A DNA stretch of 64,000 nucleotides from Parasulfuritortus sp037446165 (lineage in GTDB: Bacteria > Pseudomonadota > Gammaproteobacteria > Burkholderiales > Thiobacillaceae). Below, piece after piece: positions 9,918 to 22,354 of the stretch. Both the position numbers and the translations under genes were made by a program. The stretch spans positions 1 through 64,000 of the forward strand of contig JBBIJC010000004.1 in NCBI GenBank assembly GCA_037446165.1, given 5' to 3'. The notes beneath the pieces were generated by a model. It made no database searches and was not told the DNA's origin. It saw only the letters and a list, made by a program, of their open reading frames with translations. Every line of letters starts with the position of its first letter. Position 1 is the first letter of the stretch.

Positions 9918-10319
9918 ATGACGGTTCCCACCATCAAGCGCCGCCTGGCCTGCCTGTTTTATGAGGCATTGTTGTTGGCGGCAGTCCTTTTTCTGGCCGG
10001 TTTCCTGGTGGTCGGGCTGCACCCGGGTGAACGCACGGGCCTGCCTCGCCTGCTGTATCAACTCTACCTGTTCACTGTCGTCGGGATGTACTTCGTCTGG
10101 TTCTGGCGTCATGGCGGCCAGACCCTGGCGATGAAGACCTGGCGGATTCAGCTGGTCGATGTCTCCGGTGGCCCGGTCAGTTTGGCCAGGGCCTGGCAGC
10201 GTTACACCGTGGCGGCGTTGACCTTCGGTGCCTGTTTCATCTGGGCCATTTTCGATCGCGACCGCCAGTTCCTGCACGACCGGCTGGCCGGCACCCGGCT
10301 GGTCATGAAGGAACGCTAG
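9918..10319 (+). CDS. RDD-family membrane protein
   Basis: A 133-residue inner-membrane protein of the RDD family, whose role is not settled; transport or stress functions have been proposed for members. The family signature is seen: an N-terminal KRRLACLFYEALLL helix, a second helix near residues 47-64, GQTLAMKTWRIQLVD near 71-85, then a helix and a terminal FDRDRQFLHDRLAGTRLV. The last segment supplies the Arg-Asp-Asp-like charged residues. The stop (TAG) overlaps the stop of the convergent lptG by 3 nt. Confidence 0.88.
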   Translation: MTVPTIKRRLACLFYEALLLAAVLFLAGFLVVGLHPGERTGLPRLLYQLYLFTVVGMYFVWFWRHGGQTLAMKTWRIQLVDVSGGPVSLARAWQRYTVAALTFGACFIWAIFDRDRQFLHDRLAGTRLVMKER

Positions 10320-11389
10320 CGCACCTCGACCCGCCATAGGGCCAGCAGCGCGGCGCTGGTAAACAGGCTCAGGGGCAGCAGGGCGCTGAGGACTGGAGGC
10401 CAGTCGTTGAGCAGGCCGATATGGCCGAACATCCGGTTGAGCAGGTGAAAGCTCAGACCGATCATGATCCCGAGCAGGACCTTGCTGCCCAGTTTCCCGC
10501 TGCGTGGCTGCTGGTAGCCGAAGGGCAGGGCGAGCAGGAGCATGACCGGAGCGGCGAGTGGTGCGGCCAGCTTGCTCCAGAGCGCGATTTCGTAGCGGGT
10601 GGCTTTCTGCTGATTGTTCTTCAGATAGTTCACGTACGACCACAGGGTAGTCAGCGCCATCCGGTCCGGATTTACCATCAGGGCGGAGAGCAGGTCCGGG
10701 GTGATGGGCGATTTCCATTTCGCTTGGGGCTGCCGGTCGATCTGCGTGCCTTTGACGTCGATCAGGGTGTCGGTGACGTTTTTCAAGTCCCATAGCGATT
10801 CATCCGTCCAGTGCGCCGACTCGGCGAACCGGATCCGGCGCAGCTGGAAATGGTCGTCGAATTCGTACATGCGCACGCCGACCAGGCTGGCATCGGGCAG
10901 CATCTGGCGAATGTTGATGAAGGTGTGGCCGTCCTTGGCCCATAAGCCGGAACGGAATTGCTGGGCCACGATGCCCTGCGTGCTGCGGATCTTTATCTGC
11001 TGGGCCAGGCGTTCGGCCGGCGGAGCCAGATATTCGCCCACCAGCAGATTGGTCGCGCCCAGCAGCAGACCGAGCAGTGCCATATGTCCGGCCAGCCGGC
11101 CGACGGATAGCCCCGAAGCGCGCATGACGGTGAATTCCGAGTTCATCGCCAGGCGGACCAGCGCGAAGATGGCGCCGATCAATGCGGCAATGGGCAGAAG
11201 CTCCTGGATGCGGCCCGGTATCCCGAGCAGGACGAACAGGAAGGCGAGGCTGGCGGTGTAACCCTGGTCGTGGATCTGGTCCAGTTCGCCGATCATGTCG
11301 AACAGGCCGAACAGCAGCAGCAGGGCGCCCAGGGTCATGGCAAACGAGCCTAGGATCTGCCGGGTCAGATAGCGAAACAGCAAGCTCAA
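10316..11389 (-). CDS. lptG: LPS export permease LptG
   Basis: One of the two transmembrane subunits of LptB2FG, the ABC transporter that extracts lipopolysaccharide from the inner membrane. About 357 residues with six helices in two groups of three around a periplasmic beta-jellyroll (roughly residues 120-260), as in the YjgP/YjgQ family. The start is inferred to be TTG at 11389 (then S-L-L-F-R-Y-L), preceded by GGAGG about 7 nt upstream and overlapping the lptF stop as TTGA; the frame is open further upstream but lies inside lptF. Tight coupling should give equal amounts of the two subunits. Confidence 0.93.
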   Translation of the reverse strand: MSLLFRYLTRQILGSFAMTLGALLLLFGLFDMIGELDQIHDQGYTASLAFLFVLLGIPGRIQELLPIAALIGAIFALVRLAMNSEFTVMRASGLSVGRLAGHMALLGLLLGATNLLVGEYLAPPAERLAQQIKIRSTQGIVAQQFRSGLWAKDGHTFINIRQMLPDASLVGVRMYEFDDHFQLRRIRFAESAHWTDESLWDLKNVTDTLIDVKGTQIDRQPQAKWKSPITPDLLSALMVNPDRMALTTLWSYVNYLKNNQQKATRYEIALWSKLAAPLAAPVMLLLALPFGYQQPRSGKLGSKVLLGIMIGLSFHLLNRMFGHIGLLNDWPPVLSALLPLSLFTSAALLALWRVEVR

Positions 11390-12468
11390 CGTGGCCTCCG
11401 GCCAAGCGGGCGGCCATAGCGCCACCAGAACGCGGCAGCCAGGGCGGCAAAGGCAACGCCATGGACCAGAAGCTGGCTGCTCCAGGCGTTCATCAGGCCG
11501 CGCGAGACCCAGGTCTGGCTGAGTCCCATGACGTTGTTGTAGAGGGTGTAGATCAGCGCGGCCATGAGGATGTTGAACGACCGGCCGACGCGCGGGTTGT
11601 AGACACTGAGTGGAATGGCGAACAGGGCCAGGATCAGCGCGCTGATCGGGTAGCCAATGCGCCAGACCAGTTCCGACTGGTTGACAGAGGTCGGGTTGCG
11701 CAGGAGTTCGAGGGTGCCGAGCTCACGCGGCTGGGCGGTCCTTGCTGCCAGCTGGGCGGGATCGAGCCGGAAGCCGTAGTGGTTGAATTCCATGACCCGG
11801 TAATCGGCATTGCCCGGGGTGCCCTCGTAGCGGCGCCCCTGCTGCAGGACCAGGAAATTGTCGCCATTGGGCATGGCTTCGACCTTGCCATGGGTGGCGA
11901 TGACGATGCCGGTGCGGCCATTCTGCTCCGACTGGATGAAGATGTTGCCGACGCTGGGGTTGTCTTCCTTGACGTTTTCCACGAAATAGACCCGGTTGCC
12001 CTGACTGGTCTCGGCGAACACCCCCGGGGTGAGTCTGGTGGTGTCCTGCTTCTGCTGGCTCACATACGATTCGTAGTCGGCCTTCTGGCGAGAGACCCAG
12101 GGGATGACCACCAGGCTGAGGCTGGCGATGATCAGGGTGATGGGCACGGCGAAGCGCATGATCGGATTCGCCCAGGCCATGGGCGGCAGGCCGGCGCCGA
12201 ACCAGATCACCATTTCGCTGTCCTGCCAGAACCGGGCCAGGGTGAGCAGAACCCCGGCGAACAGCGCCAGTGACATGAGTATGGGCAGCAGACGCAGATA
12301 GCCGAAGCTGATGAATGGGACGACCGCCGAGACATCGAACTCGCCCAGGGCGGCGGTGCCCAGGATGCGTACCGACAGGGTGACCAGCAGAATGGCCGAA
12401 AGCACGCCCAGCGCAATGCCGGAAGTGGCCGTCATTTCCTTCAGCAGGGCTCGCTGGTAGAGACGCAT
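11386..12468 (-). CDS. lptF: LPS export permease LptF
   Basis: Partner of LptG in the inner-membrane LPS extractor. The 360 residues start MRLYQRALLKEMTATSG and have helices near 15-35, 50-75 and 95-115, a periplasmic beta domain and three C-terminal helices, including RIGYPISALILALFAIPLSVYNPR. It is transcribed divergently from pepA, an arrangement common in proteobacteria, and the 109-bp spacer between them should hold both promoters. Confidence 0.95.
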   Translation of the reverse strand: MRLYQRALLKEMTATSGIALGVLSAILLVTLSVRILGTAALGEFDVSAVVPFISFGYLRLLPILMSLALFAGVLLTLARFWQDSEMVIWFGAGLPPMAWANPIMRFAVPITLIIASLSLVVIPWVSRQKADYESYVSQQKQDTTRLTPGVFAETSQGNRVYFVENVKEDNPSVGNIFIQSEQNGRTGIVIATHGKVEAMPNGDNFLVLQQGRRYEGTPGNADYRVMEFNHYGFRLDPAQLAARTAQPRELGTLELLRNPTSVNQSELVWRIGYPISALILALFAIPLSVYNPRVGRSFNILMAALIYTLYNNVMGLSQTWVSRGLMNAWSSQLLVHGVAFAALAAAFWWRYGRPLGRRPR

Positions 12469-12577
12469 TGTTTTGACTTTTACTGGCCGCGCTGGAAAGA
12501 TGGACGAACCGAAGCGAATCCCCGTGCAGGTCGGGTGAAACGCACTATTTCTCTCAGAATTGATTCAGGAGTTTGCC

Positions 12578-14068
12578 GTGGAATTTAGCATAAAAAGCCG
12601 TAGCCCAGATAAGCAGAAGTCCGCCTGCGCGGTGGTTGGCGTTTACGCACAACGCAAGCTGACGCCGGCTGCAAAAACTCTGGATCAGGCTTCGGACGGT
12701 GCCCTGACCCAGCTGCTCAAGCGCGGCGACATCGACGGCAAGGCCGGTTCGACGCTGCTCTTTCACGCGCCGGCCGGGCTGGTCTGCGAACGGATCCTGC
12801 TGGTCGGTCTGGGCAAGGAAAATGAAGTCAGCGACAAGGCCTACCGCGATGCCGTCCGTGCCGCAATCAAGGCGGTCAGCGGCACCGGCGCCAGCGAAGC
12901 CGCCATCTATCTGGCCGAGGTGCCGGTCGGTCAGCGTGACCTGGACTGGAAAGTGGAACAGGCCGTCATGGTGGCCGGGGATGCGTTGTACACCTTCGAT
13001 CAGTTGAAAAGCGACAAGAGCGACGACAAGCCCGCCTTGCGCAAGCTGTCCCTGATGGTTGCGGTGAGCGAGGTCAAGGCAGCGGAAGCCGCCGTCGCCC
13101 GCGGTCAGGCCATCGTCAACGGGGTCAATCTGGCCAAGGATCTCGGCAATCTGCCCGGCAACTACTGCACGCCGACCTACCTGGCCGATCAGGCCAAGGT
13201 CCTGGCCAAGGGCTCCGGCCTGAAGGTCCAGGTCCTGGAGCAGAAGGAGATCGAGAAGCTGGGCATGGGTTCCTTCCTGTCCGTGGCCATGGGTTCGGAT
13301 CAGCCGCCCAAATTCATCGTGATGCAGTACCACGGCGGCGCCAAGAATGAGAAGCCGGTCGTCCTGGTCGGCAAGGGCATCACCTTCGATTCCGGTGGCA
13401 TCTCGATCAAGCCCGCTGCCGAGATGGACGAGATGAAGTACGACATGTGCGGCGCCGCCTCGGTGCTGGGCACGATGCAGGCCGTGGCCGAACTGAAATT
13501 GCCGCTGAACGTGGTCGGACTGGTCCCGACCTGCGAGAACCTGCCTTCGGGCAGCGCCAACAAGCCGGGCGACATCGTTACCTCGATGTCCGGTCAGACC
13601 ATCGAAGTGCTCAACACCGACGCCGAGGGCCGGTTGATCCTGTGCGATGCACTGACCTATGCCGAACGGTTCGAACCGGCCGCGGTGGTCGATGTCGCCA
13701 CACTGACCGGCGCCTGTGTGATCGCGCTGGGCAGCGTGGTTTCCGGCCTGCTGGCCAACGACGATGCATTGGCGCGCGAGCTGTACGCGGCCGGCGAGGA
13801 ATCCGGCGACCGTTGCTGGCAGTTGCCGCTGCTGGACGACTACCAGGAGCAGCTCAAGAGCAACTTCGCCGACATGGCCAACATCGGCGGTCGCGCGGCC
13901 GGCACCATCACCGCCTCGGCCTTCCTGTCGCGCTTCGCCAGGAAATACAAGTGGGCGCATCTGGACATCGCCGGCACGGCCTGGAAGTCGGGCAAGGAGA
14001 AGGGCGGAACGGGCCGGCCGGTACCGTTGCTGGTGCATTTCCTGGTCAGTCGCTGCCGGGCTTCCTGA
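12578..14068 (+). CDS. pepA: Leucyl aminopeptidase (M17)
   Basis: Cytosolic two-metal aminopeptidase; family members also act as DNA-binding accessory factors in recombination and in carAB control. About 496 residues. The metal and active-site segment GKGITFDSGGISIKP is near 268-282 and NTDAEGRLILCDAL near 347-360, both intact. The start is taken as GTG at 12578, preceded by AGGAG at 7-8 nt; the frame is open for six more codons upstream without a ribosome site. PepA represses carAB in E. coli, and carAB lie 2.5 kb downstream here; that regulatory link is known there but not shown by this sequence. Confidence 0.96.
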   Translation: MEFSIKSRSPDKQKSACAVVGVYAQRKLTPAAKTLDQASDGALTQLLKRGDIDGKAGSTLLFHAPAGLVCERILLVGLGKENEVSDKAYRDAVRAAIKAVSGTGASEAAIYLAEVPVGQRDLDWKVEQAVMVAGDALYTFDQLKSDKSDDKPALRKLSLMVAVSEVKAAEAAVARGQAIVNGVNLAKDLGNLPGNYCTPTYLADQAKVLAKGSGLKVQVLEQKEIEKLGMGSFLSVAMGSDQPPKFIVMQYHGGAKNEKPVVLVGKGITFDSGGISIKPAAEMDEMKYDMCGAASVLGTMQAVAELKLPLNVVGLVPTCENLPSGSANKPGDIVTSMSGQTIEVLNTDAEGRLILCDALTYAERFEPAAVVDVATLTGACVIALGSVVSGLLANDDALARELYAAGEESGDRCWQLPLLDDYQEQLKSNFADMANIGGRAAGTITASAFLSRFARKYKWAHLDIAGTAWKSGKEKGGTGRPVPLLVHFLVSRCRAS

Positions 14069-14158
14069 TTCGCCTGGCCTGATTCCCGGCAGGGCGGGGG
14101 CCGGCCGGGAGTGCGGTATCGAAGTTAGAAAAATAGATACATCAACAGGGAGAGGCAG

Positions 14159-15205
14159 ATGACTTCAGATAATCGCGTCTATCCGTTCGAGTTCACCGGC
14201 AATGGCGGCGAGTATTTCCGCATCTGGATCGTCAACCTCGCGCTGACCATCCTGACCCTGGGTATCTACTCGGCCTGGGCCAAGGTCAGGCGCAAGCGTT
14301 ACTTCACCCAGCACAGCTATCTGGCCGGCCACAACTTCGACTATCTGGCCAATCCGGTCAGCATCCTGAAGGGCCGGCTCATCGCCGGCGCCCTCTTCCT
14401 GATCTACGCCCTGAGCGGGCGGACCATGCCCCTGCTGGCCCAGACGCTGTTGCTGGCGCTGTTTCTGGCCACACCCTGGATCGTGACCCGTTCCCTGCAG
14501 TTCAATGCCCATTACACCCGCCATCGCGGACTGGCCTTTCATTTTCATGGGACGGTGGGCGAGGCGGCGAAGGTTTACATCCTGTGGGGTTTCGCCAGCC
14601 TGATCACGCTCGGGCTGGCCGCGCCCTATGCCATGTATCGCAAGACGGCCTTCTATGCCGGGAACCATGCCTATGGCGCCAGCCGGACCGAGTTCCACGG
14701 CCGGCCCGGGACGTTTTACAAGATCGCGCTGGTTGCCCTGGCATTGCTGGTGGTGCCCGTCCTGGTACTGGTTGCCGGTATCGTCGCCATGATCGCTGCC
14801 AAGGCGAAAAACACGCCGGAGATGATGGGCGCGGCAGGGCTGGCGATGGCCGCCGGCATGGTCCTGTTTTATCTGAGCCTGCCACTGGTGCTCGGCTACG
14901 TGCGTGCCCGGACGGCCAGTGCGATGTTCGATGCCACCCGGCTGGGCACGCTCGGATTCGTCAGCCGTCATGGTGCATGGCGCTTGATCCGGTTGTACTT
15001 CGGCAATCTGCTCCTGATCATTCTTACTCTGGGCCTGTTCACGCCCTGGGCGCAGGTGCGCCTGGCCCGCTACTGGCTCGGGAATCTCGATGTGGTCGGC
15101 CCGGAGGGCGACCTCGATGGATTCGTGGCGGCTTCCGAAGACGAGATCAACGCGACCGGCCTGGAGATGGCCGACGTGTTCGATATCGACGTGGCGCTGA
15201 CTTGA
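14159..15205 (+). CDS. DUF898 (YjgN-like) membrane protein
   Basis: A 348-residue polytopic membrane protein of the YjgN/DUF898 family, function unknown. Repeated family features are visible: YPFEFTGNGGEYFRIWIVNLALTILTLGIYSAWAKVRRKRYF near the N-terminus, and a second half-repeat (RLIRLYFGNLLLIILTLGLFTPWAQVRLARYW) near residues 278-309. About seven membrane helices are expected. Its TGA overlaps an in-frame TTG that starts the M48 protease gene (TTGA), so the two are coupled. The 3' end is complete; the 55 bp before the adjacent gap are repeated after it. Confidence 0.87.
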   Translation: MTSDNRVYPFEFTGNGGEYFRIWIVNLALTILTLGIYSAWAKVRRKRYFTQHSYLAGHNFDYLANPVSILKGRLIAGALFLIYALSGRTMPLLAQTLLLALFLATPWIVTRSLQFNAHYTRHRGLAFHFHGTVGEAAKVYILWGFASLITLGLAAPYAMYRKTAFYAGNHAYGASRTEFHGRPGTFYKIALVALALLVVPVLVLVAGIVAMIAAKAKNTPEMMGAAGLAMAAGMVLFYLSLPLVLGYVRARTASAMFDATRLGTLGFVSRHGAWRLIRLYFGNLLLIILTLGLFTPWAQVRLARYWLGNLDVVGPEGDLDGFVAASEDEINATGLEMADVFDIDVALT

Positions 15206-15396
15206 TCTTTTCTGCGCTTTATTTCGACGGTCGCAGCAGTCNNNNNNNNNNNNNNNNNNNNNNNNNNNNNNNNNNNNNNNNNNNNNNNNNNNNNNNNNNN
15301 NNNNNNNNNNNNNNNNNNNNNNNNNNNNNNNNNNNNNNNNNCGACGTGGCGCTGACTTGATCTTTTCTGCGCTTTATTTCGACGGTCGCAGCAGTC
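15187..15396. other. Scaffold gap with duplicated 55-bp contig ends
   Basis: Bases 15187-15241 and 15342-15396 are identical (55 bp) and flank 100 N (15242-15341). The simplest reading is that the two contigs overlap by 55 bp and no sequence is missing. Removing one copy and the N restores a direct DUF898-M48 junction. Confidence 0.92.
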
Positions 15397-16400
15397 GGTC
15401 CAAGGCTGTCCGGGTTGACTGGCGGCCGGGCAGCGATGCCCTGGTGCTGGTCGGCGAGGAGGGCGAACAGCGCGTGTCACTGGGCGAGGTCCGGGTCGGC
15501 GATAGGCTCGGCCAGGCTGCGCGGGTGATCTATCTCGGCGCGGCGGGCGAACTGGTGTGCGAGGATCATGCGGCCGCGGACGCGCTGGCCCACGGCCTGG
15601 CGCAGGGCGGCGCGATGCGGGCGGTGTTCTGGCTGGAGCGGCGCTACCTGGTCGCCTTGCTGGCCCTGGTCGTTAGCGTATCGACTGGCTGGTATGGCCT
15701 GCGCCATGCCATGCCCTGGCTGGCGGCCAGGGCGGTGCCGATGGTGCCGGCCGGAATGGAGGCCGACATTGGCCGGCAGGCCATGAGTTCGCTCGATAGT
15801 TTCGTTTTTCATCCCAGTACGGTGTCTGTCGCCCGTCAGGCCTCGATTCGCGCCGCCCTGGCCGCTGCCTGTGCGCGGGTGGGGGATTGTCCACGCTATC
15901 GACTGGAATTCAGAGGCGGTGGTCAGGTCGGCGCCAATGCCATGGCCTTGCCTGGGGGAACGCTGGTGATGACCGACGAACTGGTGGCGCTGGCGCATTC
16001 CGATACCGAACTGATCGGCGTGCTGGCCCACGAACTGGGTCACGTCGCCGGCCGGCACACGCTGCGCAATGCCTTGGCCAGCGCCGGTGCACTGATGGTC
16101 GGCCATGTCATGCTCGGCGATCTTGGCAGCCTGGGCGACTTGAGCTCCGGCTTGCCGGCGCTGCTCCTGCAAACCAGCTATACGCGGGATATGGAAAGTG
16201 AGGCCGATGCCTATGCCCAGCGCTTCATGGAACGGGACTGCCTGCCGCCTGGTGCGCTGGCCGATTTGCTGCTGCGTCTTGAAAGCGCGAGCCAGATCAG
16301 CGGGAAAGTGCCGGAACTGCTGTCCAGTCACCCGCTCACCGCCGACCGGGTGCGCGCGCTCCGGCGCAGCCCGACCCTCGGGCCGGACTGTGGAAGGTAG
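15357..16400 (+). CDS. M48-family zinc metalloprotease
   Basis: A 347-residue membrane-anchored peptidase. A short N-terminal soluble domain is followed by a helix near residues 100-120 (YLVALLALVVSVSTGWYGL) and an M48 catalytic domain with LAHELGHVAGRH near 222-233 (HExxH), then MESEADAYA, which supplies the third zinc ligand. Family members (HtpX, BepA, LoiP) degrade misfolded membrane or outer-membrane proteins. The start is TTG overlapping the DUF898 stop; no other start fits better, and no strong ribosome site is present, consistent with coupling. The first 40 bp also occur before the gap (15202-15241) because of the contig overlap. Confidence 0.88.
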   Translation: MIFSALYFDGRSSRSKAVRVDWRPGSDALVLVGEEGEQRVSLGEVRVGDRLGQAARVIYLGAAGELVCEDHAAADALAHGLAQGGAMRAVFWLERRYLVALLALVVSVSTGWYGLRHAMPWLAARAVPMVPAGMEADIGRQAMSSLDSFVFHPSTVSVARQASIRAALAAACARVGDCPRYRLEFRGGGQVGANAMALPGGTLVMTDELVALAHSDTELIGVLAHELGHVAGRHTLRNALASAGALMVGHVMLGDLGSLGDLSSGLPALLLQTSYTRDMESEADAYAQRFMERDCLPPGALADLLLRLESASQISGKVPELLSSHPLTADRVRALRRSPTLGPDCGR

Positions 16401-16432
16401 CCGCTGATCCGGCCAGTCATTCGGTACCGGAG

Positions 16433-16461
16433 TTGAGCGCGGCACCCGGCGCGCGTATAAT
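16433..16461 (+). promoter_or_regulatory. Sigma-70 promoter for carAB
   Basis: TTGAGC (16433-16438), a 17-bp spacer and a perfect TATAAT (16456-16461) lie 77 bp upstream of the carA start. The leader then contains a GCGGGA/TCCCGC stem-loop (16486-16511), which may affect mRNA stability. Confidence 0.8.
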
Positions 16462-16537
16462 TTGCCTCCATAAACAATGGTTCCGGCGGGATGGATGAAA
16501 GTCTGTCCCGCTTGTCACGTCTACAGCAGGAGTTATC

Positions 16538-17683
16538 TTGGCTTCCTTCGCGTCCGCGATCCTTACGCTAGCTGATGGCTCGACTTTCAAGGGCTATTCC
16601 ATCGGTGCCGAGGGCACCGGCGTTGGCGAGGTGGTGTTCAACACCTCCATGACCGGCTATCAGGAAATTCTCACCGATCCATCCTATTGCCGTCAGATTG
16701 TCACCCTGACCTATCCCCATATCGGCAACGTCGGCACCAACCCCGAGGATGAAGAATCGGGCAGGGTTCATGCCTCCGGCCTGATCATCCGCGACCTGCC
16801 CTTGCTGGCCAGCAATTTCCGCATGACCCGGACGCTGCCCGAGTATCTGCGCGAGCAGAACGTGGTCGCCATCGCCGGCATCGACACCCGCCGGCTGACC
16901 CGGTTGCTGCGCGAAAAGGGCGCCCAGAACGGCTGCATCATGGCCGGCAAGATCGACCAGGCCGAAGCGTTGCGCCTGGCCCAGGGGTGCCCGAGCATGG
17001 CCGGCCTGGATCTGGCCCAGGTGGTGACCTGCGACAAGGCGCATGACTGGAGCGAAGGCGAATGGGCGCTGGGCAAGGGCTTCACCAAGCCGGCTGCAAC
17101 GCCGTATCACGTGGTCGCCTACGATTACGGCGTCAAGCGCAATATCCTCCGGATGCTGACCCGTCGCGGTTGCCGCGTCACCGTGGTGCCGGCGAAAACA
17201 ACCGCCGCCGAGGTGCTGGCCATGAAGCCGGACGGGGTGTTCCTGTCCAACGGCCCCGGCGATCCGGAGCCGTGCGATTACGCCATCAAGGCGATTCAGG
17301 AGATTTTGGCCGCCAAGGTGCCGACCTACGGCATCTGTCTCGGCCACCAGTTGCTCGGCCTGGCCTCCGGTGCCCGGACCGTGAAGATGAAGTTCGGCCA
17401 CCACGGCGGCAACCACCCGGTCCAGGATCTGGATAGCAAGCGGGTGATGATCACCAGCCAGAACCACGGTTTCGCAGTCGACGCGGCGACGCTGCCGGCC
17501 AATCTGCGTACCACCCATGTCTCCCTGTTCGACGGCACCTTGCAGGGCATCGCCCGCACCGATTGCCCGGCCTTCAGTTTCCAGGGCCATCCGGAGGCCA
17601 GCCCCGGACCCCATGACGTCGCTTATCTGTTCGATCGCTTCATCGGCATGATGAAAGCGCGCCAGAATGCAAATTCACAATAA
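16538..17683 (+). CDS. carA: Carbamoyl-phosphate synthase small (glutaminase) subunit
   Basis: Hydrolyses glutamine and passes ammonia to CarB for carbamoyl phosphate, which feeds arginine and pyrimidine synthesis. 381 residues (E. coli 382). The N-terminal CPSase domain has GTGVGEVVFNTSMTGYQEI. The class I amidotransferase domain has FLSNGPGDP, the nucleophile Cys267 in YGICLGHQLLGLA, and His351/Glu353 in GHPEASPGP. The start is TTG at 16538, preceded by CAGGAG at suitable spacing. It is followed after 9 bp by carB. Confidence 0.97.
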   Translation: MASFASAILTLADGSTFKGYSIGAEGTGVGEVVFNTSMTGYQEILTDPSYCRQIVTLTYPHIGNVGTNPEDEESGRVHASGLIIRDLPLLASNFRMTRTLPEYLREQNVVAIAGIDTRRLTRLLREKGAQNGCIMAGKIDQAEALRLAQGCPSMAGLDLAQVVTCDKAHDWSEGEWALGKGFTKPAATPYHVVAYDYGVKRNILRMLTRRGCRVTVVPAKTTAAEVLAMKPDGVFLSNGPGDPEPCDYAIKAIQEILAAKVPTYGICLGHQLLGLASGARTVKMKFGHHGGNHPVQDLDSKRVMITSQNHGFAVDAATLPANLRTTHVSLFDGTLQGIARTDCPAFSFQGHPEASPGPHDVAYLFDRFIGMMKARQNANSQ

Positions 17684-17692
17684 GAGCTAGGC

Positions 17693-21051
<3,359 letters not shown>

Positions 21052-21070
21052 TGCGATCGGAAGGAAAATA

Positions 21071-21547
21071 ATGCAAAAGGTCCCATTGACCGTCACCGGC
21101 GCGGAATTGCTCAAGGTCGAGCTGCAGCGCCTGAAATCCGTCGAGCGTCCCGGTGTCATCGCCGCCATCGCCGAGGCCCGCTCCCATGGCGATCTGTCGG
21201 AAAACGCCGAATATGATGCGGCCAAGGAGCGCCAGGGCTTCATTGAAGGCCGGATCAAGGAACTCGAAGGCAAGCTGTCCAATGCGCAGATCATCGACCC
21301 GCGTCACCTCGATGCCGAGGGCCGGATCGTGTTTGGTGCAACCGTTGAACTGATCGACGCCAAGACCGGTGATGAGGTCAAGTATCAGATCGTCGGCGAC
21401 GACGAGGCCGACATCAAGGCCGGCAAGATCTCCGTCTCCTCGCCCATCGCCCGCGCCCTGATCGGCAAGTATGCCGGCGACATCGCCGACGTACATGCGC
21501 CGGGTGGCCTGCGCCATTACGAAATCCTCGATGTCCACTACATCTAG
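21071..21547 (+). CDS. greA: Transcription elongation factor GreA
   Basis: Rescues backtracked RNA polymerase by stimulating cleavage of the nascent RNA. 158 residues, the normal length. The N-terminal antiparallel coiled coil carries the tip segment ARSHGDLSENAEYDAAKERQ with the acidic residues needed for cleavage, and the C-terminal FKBP-like domain ends YEILDVHYI. It has its own ribosome site (GGAAGGAAAATA before ATG) and lies directly behind carB, as in other betaproteobacteria. Confidence 0.97.
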   Translation: MQKVPLTVTGAELLKVELQRLKSVERPGVIAAIAEARSHGDLSENAEYDAAKERQGFIEGRIKELEGKLSNAQIIDPRHLDAEGRIVFGATVELIDAKTGDEVKYQIVGDDEADIKAGKISVSSPIARALIGKYAGDIADVHAPGGLRHYEILDVHYI

Positions 21548-21553
21548 GCCGCA

Positions 21554-22009
21554 ATGAAAAACCTGCCTGATTTGCTCGCCGCCTGGGCCTTGGCGCTGTG
21601 GGTGGGCGGCCTCTGGGCCATTGGCTACCTGGCTGCGCCGGTGCTGTTCTACCACCTGGACGACAAGATGCTGGCCGGCCGGCTAGCGGGCCACATGTTC
21701 ACCTGGATTGCCCTGTTTGGCATTGCGGCCGCGGCCTGGCTTATGATCTTTAGACTATCCCGGTTCGGCGGGCAGGCCTTCAAGCAAGGGTTCTTCTGGA
21801 TTGTGCTGGTGATGTTGCTATTGACCCTGGCCCAGCACTTCGGCATCCAGCCCGTCCTGCAGCACCTGAAGGATCAGGCCATGCCCCAGGATGTGATGCA
21901 GAGTCTGTTCAAGGACCGTTTCGCTGCCTGGCACGGCGTGTCCAGCGTGGTTTATCTGGTCGAATCCCTGCTCGGTCTGGTGCTGGTGGCCAAACAGAAC
22001 TCAAGGTAG
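21554..22009 (+). CDS. DUF4149 membrane protein
   Basis: A 151-residue membrane protein with four predicted helices (near 5-27, 50-70, 76-95 and 128-148). The starting segment LPDLLAAWALALWVGGLWAIGYLAAPVLF is typical of DUF4149, a family without known function that is commonly found between greA and yhbY in betaproteobacteria. It starts 6 bp after greA and is probably in the same transcript. The 3' end overlaps yhbY, on the other strand, by 9 bp. Confidence 0.85.
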   Translation: MKNLPDLLAAWALALWVGGLWAIGYLAAPVLFYHLDDKMLAGRLAGHMFTWIALFGIAAAAWLMIFRLSRFGGQAFKQGFFWIVLVMLLLTLAQHFGIQPVLQHLKDQAMPQDVMQSLFKDRFAAWHGVSSVVYLVESLLGLVLVAKQNSR

Positions 22010-22294
22010 GACAAGGCGAGGTTTTTCAGCGGGTTTGTAGATCAGCAACAGCTTGCCGATGTGCTGTACCGGCGCGCAATCCAGCTGTTCGCAAATTTCC
22101 TTCAACCAAGTCTCGCGCGCTTCCCTGTCGTCGTTGAGGACGCGAATCTTGATCAGTTCGTGGGCGGCCAGGCTGCGGACCGTCTCGTTCAGAACCGCCT
22201 CGGTCAGTCCGGCGTTGCCGATCATGACCACCGGCTTGAGGCCGTGGGCCTGGGCCTTGAGAAACTTGCGCTGTTGCGGCGTCAGTACCAGCAT
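22001..22294 (-). CDS. yhbY: RNA-binding protein YhbY (CRM domain)
   Basis: A 97-residue CRS1-YhbY domain protein that binds pre-50S particles. The core LTPQQRKFLKAQAHGLKPVVMIGNAGLTEAVLNE contains the family GxxG-like loop (MIGNAGLTE). The C-terminal half ends HIGKLLLIYKP. The ATG at 22294 follows GGAG at 5-6 nt; the frame is open further upstream but that part runs into rlmE. It is divergent from rlmE, an order shared by E. coli and many proteobacteria. Confidence 0.95.
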   Translation of the reverse strand: MLVLTPQQRKFLKAQAHGLKPVVMIGNAGLTEAVLNETVRSLAAHELIKIRVLNDDREARETWLKEICEQLDCAPVQHIGKLLLIYKPAEKPRLVLP

Positions 22295-22354
22295 GTGAAT
22301 CTCCAAAAAACGGACTTCGCGCATTCGGGCGAAGTCAAAAGGCGGCCATACTAC

